A DNA stretch of 64,000 bases. It comes from Phoronis australis (taxonomy: Eukaryota > Phoronida > Phoronidae). The stretch spans positions 300,275 to 364,274 of the forward strand of contig NMRA01000373.1 of NCBI GenBank assembly GCA_002633005.1, written 5' to 3'. The notes under the pieces were generated by a model that ran no database searches, was not told the DNA's origin, and saw nothing but the letters and a program-made list of their open reading frames with translations. Below, piece after piece: positions 56,859 through 64,000 of this stretch. The position numbers and the translations under genes were made by a program. Positions within the stretch are counted from its first letter, which is position 1. Every line of letters starts with the position of its first letter.

Positions 56859-59800
56859 ATGTTTTCGGGCTTTTTGCTTCTAACTTTGTGTAATTGTGTT
56901 CGTTCAATTACCATGGATTTTCGCAAGCCAAAATTTATGTCGCCTGATGCGCGAATAACAAACTTGACTGTAAACTCTTTTTGTCTGAGCTCATATATTC
57001 ACTGTACTCAGCTGTGTGTTAGAACGTTTTCTAAGAACTGTAGTTTCGTAAATTACCACAAGCAGTCTGGAAGATGTGAAGTTAGTGACGCCATCATCCA
57101 CCCGCACTCATATCCGGTCACTCAAGAAGACGGATGGTCGCACTGGGTGAACACTGAGATTACCTCTGGTGAGTTTGGCAATGTTTGGTGTAGGTTGAGA
57201 TCACACTACACAGCTTGTTCTTACCCGAGAGTGGCAATTTGTGCGACAGAACACCCGAGTAGTTTCAATCGCCAAGGCAGTATGGCCGTCAAGGGAGTTT
57301 TAGGTGATTTCATTGTATATAACCAAGTTTACTATTTCAAACAAAAGATAAGAAAACGATGACGTTGTATTTCAAAAGCAAATACGTCTGTGAAGAAAAT
57401 AATACGTTTTTGCACCCAGAACAGAACATCATTTATGACGGCTTTAAGAATGGACTTTTGCAAACTTACAGCGGGTCGCGGAACACATACACAGAGCACA
57501 AGCTCTTATACCACTCCCACGCACAGAAACACCACTAAACTCGTACACAGGCCGGCTTAACAGGCTCAAGTTTTGATTGCACGTGGTAAATGTGCCTACA
57601 TTATATATGCTTTGTGAAGAATGACTAGGTAGCCCTCCGTGACCATCAACGTGATGTGTCTGGGTGGAAGTAATAACGACTTGCCATTTCTTCTAATCCC
57701 TAAAGATAATTTCTTACCTAAATAAGAAACAAGATGAAACTGATTCCATGACAGTAAGAGGGTTTGATCAAATATTTGTTTTTAGAAAGGGCACTGGTTT
57801 ACTACCCTCTAGAATGTAGAACTCATGGCATACTAATTTTTCTCTAAACGAGACGTGACACAGTTTACGAAGGAGTGTTTTCATTCTAATCGCTAGCACA
57901 CAACACGCAATTCATTACCAGCTGGTCAAAAAACTGTATGCGCATTTGTTTTTGCTAAATTTTACTCGACGTGCCGGAGCCCTACTCAAATACTCGTACG
58001 AAAATTATCTCATAGCAAAAGCAAAATAGGTTCAATTTTCATTTTTGAGAAGGAAAACAACCGAGACAGTGTGTCCACTGGACAACGCTAGCAATTAGCG
58101 ATGGAATCGATTGGACGATTTCAGGCTAACTCACACACCGCTAATCAGGCGTCCTACGCTTGTGCCATTTATCAAGAATGTTAAATTTTGTCAAATACAT
58201 ACATTTTGTGCAAATTGGATTTTTATGCGCCCACATACTTATATGTTGGCTCTTTATGCTGTCACCTCTGTCTCAGTGTTCGGCGCCCGCTGCTACATTA
58301 TATCTCCAAAACCACTTAACGCACGTTCATGAAATTTTGCACACTTTGGCATATGTTTCTTTTATAGATGTGACGGTATGAGCAAATTTTCGGACGAATC
58401 CGATTCCCGGTGTGTCCCCTAGTGGTAATTTTATTTGTTAACTTTTGCCTCTGTATCTTTGGAGTTCCTCAACGGATTTTGATGAAATTTGACAAATATG
58501 TACATATTAGGAGGATGACTTCACCATATATTGCGCCACCTAGTAGCCATTTTTATTGTTTTCGATTCTGTTTGATCAAAGACGGTCTCTGGCTTAACGC
58601 CGTTCGCCCATCTATAGGCCAAACCACTGTAAGGTGAAAATTAAAATATATGTTCCTACTGACAAGAGAATGATTGACGATTACTTTCGGACTGCTCGAA
58701 CAACAGTGGCTCCCAGTAGCAGATTTTTGCGTCCGCAATTGTATTTCCTAAACCCTCATCAGGATCTAAGCTAAATTTGGCAAGTGTACATGTATCAGTG
58801 AAGGTGACAACAGGCGACTATGACTTTCCAACTGATCCAGCTACTGCTGTGCCCCTAGTGACAATTTTCTTTTTCCCGTTCTTCTCTGTACGCCTGTATC
58901 TTTGAAGTTCCTAGAAGGACTTTAATAAGATTTGGCACACCCCCTAGAAGGTATTTTAAGTGTAGCAGCATTGTTCCATTTAGTGGAAATGCTTGAAATA
59001 GCAATCACCTCTTTTATCTGGGCTGTATGCGATGCACACAATGGGCGCATACAAACGCTCTGCGTTCCTCTTGTTACAGATTTTACAGCTCTGTATTTCA
59101 ACGAAGCCCAAATTCACGACCAGTAAACAAATAAAGTAATGCTTGGCGCCACGAATATTTGTGTGCAAGCTTAAGATATGAGCAGCACTACGTCACTTAC
59201 AATGCTTTGGACATCGCTTACTGAAAGGGCCGCGCACCGTTGACCCTACACTGGCGATACCCTAATTTTCCAAATCGGTTTGCATCACCTGAAGTCTGTG
59301 CTTTCATATGCGTAGAAACATGTATACGTTTGTAATATTGGTGCCTTCAAAAATGCTTTGAGCCATGGGGGGAGCACAATAGGGGGCTGGGGCTATAGCC
59401 CCCACTTTTTCACTGATGCGCGACCCAAGGTCTATAGGCGGTGCAACACAAGGTGTCTGGGGGACTATAGCCCCACTTTTTTCAGTGCTGCGCCACCCAT
59501 GTGAGCCGGCACGGGGCATCAAACAGCGCGGATTAGGTAGCATATGCAACTTCTGGTACGTTGTTAATCCGGCAGTGTTTTTGCTAAAAGGACATAGTCA
59601 TGGGACCCAATTAGTAACAGAGTTGTAAAAAGTAAAAATCAAATTCAACTCTCTTTTTAGTTTAAAAAATATATACTTTTAGTAAGAAAAAAATATATTT
59701 TGCTAAATACACAGACCATGTCTACAAGTTCCTACATGTACACTGTACGTGTACATGTACATAGAAATTTATCGAGTGGGATTTAACTCCGCCAGCATAG

Positions 59801-62800
59801 CGTTAAACTGCGAAACCAGGGCCCGGTCTCTAATCTTTGTACTCGAAACGAACTCGAAACTATTTTTGGCAATTTCTCTGCTCCTTTTGTCAGTGCGAAC
59901 TTAAGATAATTGGTTATCAGACTGTGCTCGAATGCATTATAGTTTATGCATAGGAGTTTCTAGTTCAAGTTTGCCGTTGAAGACCCTTATAATCGTGCTA
60001 CAAACTCGAGTAAAAACTCGAAATTTCGAGTTCAAAGTCGAACTTATTGCTTTAATATTGGGTTTACAAACTGTGAACTAAGGGCAATAAATTATCTACG
60101 TAAGTTATTGTGTACTCGAGCATAGAATAATAGACACTTATCTTGAGTTCGCCCAAAAGTAGAGTAGAAAATGCCAAACCTAATTTCGAGTTCCATTTCG
60201 AGTAAAAAGATTGGAGACCCGGCCCAGGGGTAGTTTCTTTCCAAGCTGAGACTAAGCTCAGGATCACTTTTCTCGCAAATAATGTCCCTTGAAGTTGTAA
60301 AGATCAGAACCTCTAGCCCCTGTTTGCAGCAATAATTTATTTGTTCCTGCACGTCTCGTCTGCAGTCCCTTTAACGTGCAGCATTAACTGGGCTAAACGC
60401 CGTGTAAAATACTCGACACAACTTTTGAAAGGAAAAATGGAATGTTAATTCTTGAAAATGACTAATCTCTTAATTATCTCACATTACCTTGTGGGCTGTA
60501 ATTCCAATCTCAATATAAATGACAAACCAAAAGAATGCCATTTAATTCCAAGAGCGGTCAATATGTGGCATGATCTTCTCAATTTTGACAAATACCATTT
60601 TGACAATATTACGCGAGTATCGTGACGCCCTGACCATTTTTTAACTGTAAATTAAATAGAAATGAAAAGGACCCGAACTATAGAGAAATTATTTTGAATT
60701 CGCTTCGGTACCAGGCGGGGAAAAGCTGGGCAGCGTTATGTAGAAGCGAGAATTTCGCGAAAACGCAAGATTTCACGAGATATTGCCATATATTGAAAGC
60801 AAAGTTCGACCACACTCGGCTTAAAGGGTCCGTCATACCTTCGGAGAAAACACCGACGAATTATCGCACGAATTGCCCGACGAATGATTTGGCCGAACAA
60901 TGCGTGGGAGTGTGCCTGATAGGTGGCGCTTCAGCGCTGCACATTTACTAGTACGAACACAAGCACTGTATTTCCATGCGGAAAGATTACAAATGTGTTG
61001 CCGTAAACCAACGGCTATCAACATGGCATTAAAAGTAAGAAATTTGTTGTGACGAGGGGGCCAAACTGTGTGCTTTTTGAGAGGGTCAGTCGTCGTTGCG
61101 TCATTTTACTTGACGTTCTATGACTAATCATGAGCGCGTAGACCAGAGCCGCTTAGACTCCAGAGGCTGAGTGGACTCTGAGAGAGGTTACAGTATCAAT
61201 CTATTGTATGGTTCAGTGTTCCCGGTGAGTGTCTCGCCGAGAGTTGTGATATATGGGTGGAGCGTCAGTGGTATGGCTCCGTGCTGACATTTTCACTGAA
61301 TTTTTTTTTTGTAAACTGTATGTCATCAGTTTATTACATGACGGCGACATCCCGTTGCTCCCAGCTTGTTCGATTCTATAGCCCAACAACGAGTTGGGAA
61401 GTTTACCCCCGTAGCCAATATCTTACACGACTGATTAACTCCAGTGTGGATATTTACGGTTGGAGGGCCTGTGCTCTTTTGTTCGATAATTGCTCTGACT
61501 AATCTCCGATCAGATCATATCTAGCCTGACTGGGCTGGGCTGATAAAAATGAAAGTTAAGTTATAACACATTTGAGCTTAAACTAATAGCATTTCTGAAT
61601 TCATCGTCAACTGCTGATCATGTTCCGTTTTTGAATCACCAAAATCGCCTAACTACAACAGAAGTTAAGACAATCTATTCTGTTCAAACAGACGCACTGG
61701 GTTTGACTGTGTTCATACGCGTTCGGTAATAGCGTGCAACCACCATACGTTTCCTTTGAAGCCTGGGAAATAATTGGCCTGCTTGTTATCATACGGGACA
61801 AAAGACTGCTGGGCAGTTAACAAAAGAGCCAGATGTTATCGCACGTTCAGCACCCCTCACGTCTGGAAAAGTTACTGAACGACAGAACGCTGTAGTGAAC
61901 AATGAACTTTCAAGTTCTCCGAAGACGCCTATAGGGAAAATCATAAGAAGCTGAAATGCGTATCCGTTATGACAATCGGTCGCATGACAATTTTCGACAA
62001 AACGAATTGCGAGTAACAACATTACGACAAATGGGGTTCTAAAGTCAAATTGATCGTATATTGTAAATGTGGAAAATCAGACAGTATTGTAATGAGAAAA
62101 CCCGTGTCAAAGTGACCTCTGGCTTAGGCGTCGTGTACCAATTTTTTCTGCCTTTTTGGTAGTTGAAATCAACCCGTCCCTCCTGCCAGGAGTTACATTT
62201 GGGATACGGTTTTCAAATTGTCGAGACGATTGACGCAGTCTGGTTTAATTCAACAACACTTGTTGTACCTTCACTGAAAGAAAATTAACAGAGCCGAGAT
62301 TGATGCAAGACATTCTGAGAGTGATGTGCACGTAAGTAGATAAAACTTTGAATTCGCGAGTCGCCAAGACATGGGCCTTATTTGTAACTTACGAGAGAAG
62401 ACTGAGAAAGCTCTGACTCTGAGGATCGTCCGTTAGATGGTATTCAATAGCACCAGGAAGAGATAGCGCTAAACTATAAATGTGTGCTTCTGTTCAGCTT
62501 TCCAAACGAAAATCAACTCAAAACTAGACCGCGCACTCAAAATAAAACTAGTCTTTGAATACTCCCTCACACAACAGCAGGTTTACTTCAGTGTTGCCAC
62601 AAAAAGATGCAGAGCATTTGTGAATTAAACTACTTAAAAATTAAACGTGTGCCAGCCCATCCCAAAAGTTGACGATTTCATTTCTACTAATACGCGAGAA
62701 CACCCAGGGACTCTTTTACCGCTTTGTGTGTTAATAAGTCGATATGTTGCTTGAACAACGAAGCTATAACTAATTCGTACGTCATTCATTGTTTTAAAAA

Positions 62801-63777
62801 CACACCTTTAGGTTCTTATATAATAAACCTGTCTTAAGTAAAAACAATTTTTGATTTTGTCTGCCTAACGCCATCTAAAGGTAGGATACGTTTCTTACCA
62901 AGGCAAAGGCACTGTTAAGACCATCTAGTAGCTCTGTTCAAGAATTTCGATGTTTAAGATGTAAGTACAAAGAATATAATGCCCCTTTCTGATATTTGAT
63001 TCGAGTTCAGTTATTGCCATAAAGACTGCAGGATTCTTTCTTCCAGAATGGAACCTCCTCTTAGACAATTGGGACCTGGTCTTTAAAGCCACCAGGAAAA
63101 ACGGCAACCCTGTTTACGATTTGTGGGCGAGCACGATTTCCACCCCATCCTCCGCGGACCTGTTACAGCTTCAGACAGGTTCGTCGACTAATTTCAAGAA
63201 TGTCAAAGTTGAAGACTGGGCAAATCTTCGAGTTCATAAGGCAGGTGTATTCCTAATTAGAGTTGGAATCGTCATATATGTAAAGTTTTTGTAAAACACC
63301 TGAGGTAATAAGCTAAAATTTCTACTCCGATGCCAATAATTGTTGACTAAACAAAACTGTGTCTGATAGCCTTGCTAGAACCGTTGAAATCAAGCTTTTA
63401 ACGAGTACCAACCTTAGTAACAAGTATCGACCTTAGCAACAATTACTGACCTTAGCAACAAGTACCGACCTTGGCAACAAGTACCGACCTTAGCAACAAG
63501 TACCGACCTTGGCAACAAGTACCGACTTTAGCAACAAGTACCATCCCATTATTTCTCAGTGAATTCGCTTCTGTTTGCGTATTGACAAAGCTCAATAAAT
63601 GGATGTATTTCAGGTTAGATTCAGCTTCTTCGACAAAGGGGTGGAAGTATTCAAAATAGTTTTCGATGGCATAGGTTCCACCAAAATGAATTGGTTCGAC
63701 AGGCGCAGATTAGTAGAAGACCCTTTCACCGACCTAACTCCAACGACTGATTTGGAAGTGCTCAGCATTTCAGGCTC
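56859..63777 (+). CDS. Secreted PAN/apple-domain protein, paralogue (exons 1-3; continues past window)
   Basis: Exons 56859-57168, 63047-63240 and 63614-63777 have exactly the lengths (310, 194 and 164 nt) and phases of the unit 1 gene. The signal peptide is MFSGFLLLTLCNCVRS. The PAN-domain cysteines (FCLSS, HCTQLC, NCSF, RCEVSD) are all kept. Exon 2 has NWDLVFKATRKN and VEDWANLRVHK; exon 3 has FDGIGSTKMNWFDRRRL. No stop or frameshift is seen in these exons. The same GC donor (AAG|GCAGGT) closes exon 2. An in-frame ATG nine codons upstream (56832) exists only in this copy; MFSG is preferred because it gives a compact signal and is conserved. Exons 4-5 should lie right of 64000, so its integrity is unknown. 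Confidence 0.82.
57323..57626. repeat. Intron 1 stretch inverted relative to unit 1
   Basis: Reverse-complement partner of 16678-16980. About 230 further bases (57627-57855), with no match in unit 1, follow before collinearity resumes at TTTACGAAGGAGTG. Confidence 0.85.
59350..59510. repeat. GC-rich repeat with TATAGCCCCC motif (unit 2)
   Basis: Orthologue of 21598-21745, with GGGGCTATAGCCCCCACTTT near 59390 and a second unit near 59460. Confidence 0.65.
59821..60223. mobile_element. 403-bp foldback element with 5-bp target duplication
   Basis: The left arm GCCCGGTCTCTAATCTTTGT and the right arm reverse-complemented, GCCGGGTCTCCAATCTTTTT, pair. Pairing continues through ACTCGAAA and GCGAACTTAAGATAA. 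CCAGG flanks both ends (59816-59820 and 60224-60228). The centre contains the palindromic CGAGTAAAAACTCG. A related arm lies at 38985-39115. Confidence 0.8.
60229..61336. other. Unit 2-specific insertion sequence; no gene recognised
   Basis: Part of the roughly 3.2 kb (59560-62775) that unit 1 lacks. It contains a GCGAGAATTTCGCGAAAACG motif of the type seen near 36130 and 40690. No open frame with a recognisable domain. Confidence 0.45.
61337..61895. repeat. Dispersed repeat B, copy 3
   Basis: Full-length relative of 50886-51404 and of the shortened copy at 10285-10556, all three in the same orientation. Keeps GTGCAACCACCATACGTTTC and ATCTCCGATCAGATCATATC. Confidence 0.82.
61896..62774. other. 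No recognisable gene
   Basis: Remainder of the unit 2-specific insertion in PAN intron 1. Short frames only, nothing recognised. Confidence 0.45.
63410..63542. repeat. 19-bp intronic tandem repeat, 7 units
   Basis: Same unit and position as 22412-22487, but seven copies; TTAGC and TTGGC variants alternate in the central units, as they do in the last three of the four units of unit 1. Confidence 0.95.
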
Positions 63778-64000
63778 GTAAGCAACTTTATATAATACAC
63801 ACCTGAGTATTTGTTCAGTACATTATTCTAGAATCCAGGCTTCACAGGACCAATTTTTTCGATTCTGTACAAGTCTGTATGATGAATAAAATAAAAACTT
63901 TTGCACTTATCCCCAATTCCATCCAGCACTGGCCGTGTACGTGTATTGCCGTACAATCAATTCAGTGGCGGTCGGTTCGATCTACGCTGATAAGGTCGTC

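Larger units (their letters stand above)
54485..63930. repeat. Right copy of PAN-gene segment (tandem duplication unit 2)
   Basis: Homologous in blocks to 14160-22950. It begins with CATTAGGCTTCAGTCCTGAA, like 14175, and ends past PAN exon 3 around GTATGATGAATAAAAT. It carries its own insertions at 54653-55378 and about 59560-62775. Confidence 0.93.

Overview
This is a draft-assembly window of a eukaryotic genome: AT-rich, spliceosomal introns, two N gaps, no bacterial features. The best guess is an anthozoan cnidarian (coral or anemone type). The basis is the two secreted PAN/apple-domain genes, whose C-terminal region resembles a family I associate with cnidarians, and the mix of LINEs, a gypsy-type retroelement, and hAT-, piggyBac- and THAP-like elements. 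This is from memory, not a search; another marine invertebrate such as amphioxus remains possible.

The dominant structure is a diverged tandem segmental duplication of about 41-44 kb. Unit 1 runs from the left edge to roughly 42.8 kb and unit 2 from there past the right edge. Each unit held an arrestin-domain gene on the minus strand followed by a PAN-domain secreted-protein gene on the plus strand. Homologous blocks are 1-6400 with 43925-47880 (arrestin gene) and 14160-22950 with 54485-63930 (PAN gene). The arrestin gene of unit 2 (42820-48444) is intact over five exons with matching phases, 447 aa. Its unit 1 copy is a pseudogene with several splice and frame lesions. The PAN gene of unit 1 (16279-27695) is complete over five exons, 305 aa. 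The unit 2 copy (exon 1 at 56859, exons 2-3 at 63047-63777) runs off the right edge.

The rest is mostly mobile DNA, and comparing the two copies dates and delimits many insertions. Unit-specific elements include a TTAA-flanked inverted-repeat element (1486-3212), a tRNA-derived SINE with a 12-bp target duplication (4947-5192), a LINE (11215-14156), a 171-bp MITE (15370-15540), a TIR element carrying a THAP-like ORF (18071-19203) whose relative sits elsewhere in unit 2 (54767-55378), and several foldback elements. An approximately 300-bp stretch of PAN intron 1 is inverted between copies. Other items are a gypsy-type retroelement broken by a CAGTGG-ended element and a gap (23.0-26.3 kb), a 68-bp minisatellite (53.2-53.7 kb), and remnants of an OTU-domain ORF and a PHD-like transposase tail (51.9-53.0 kb).

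Two gene fragments are not recognised: the two last exons of a cysteine-containing protein on the minus strand (8312-9844), and an isolated signal-peptide exon on the minus strand (37850-37938). I saw no new defence or biosynthetic system; the interest lies in the duplication and the insertion history it exposes.
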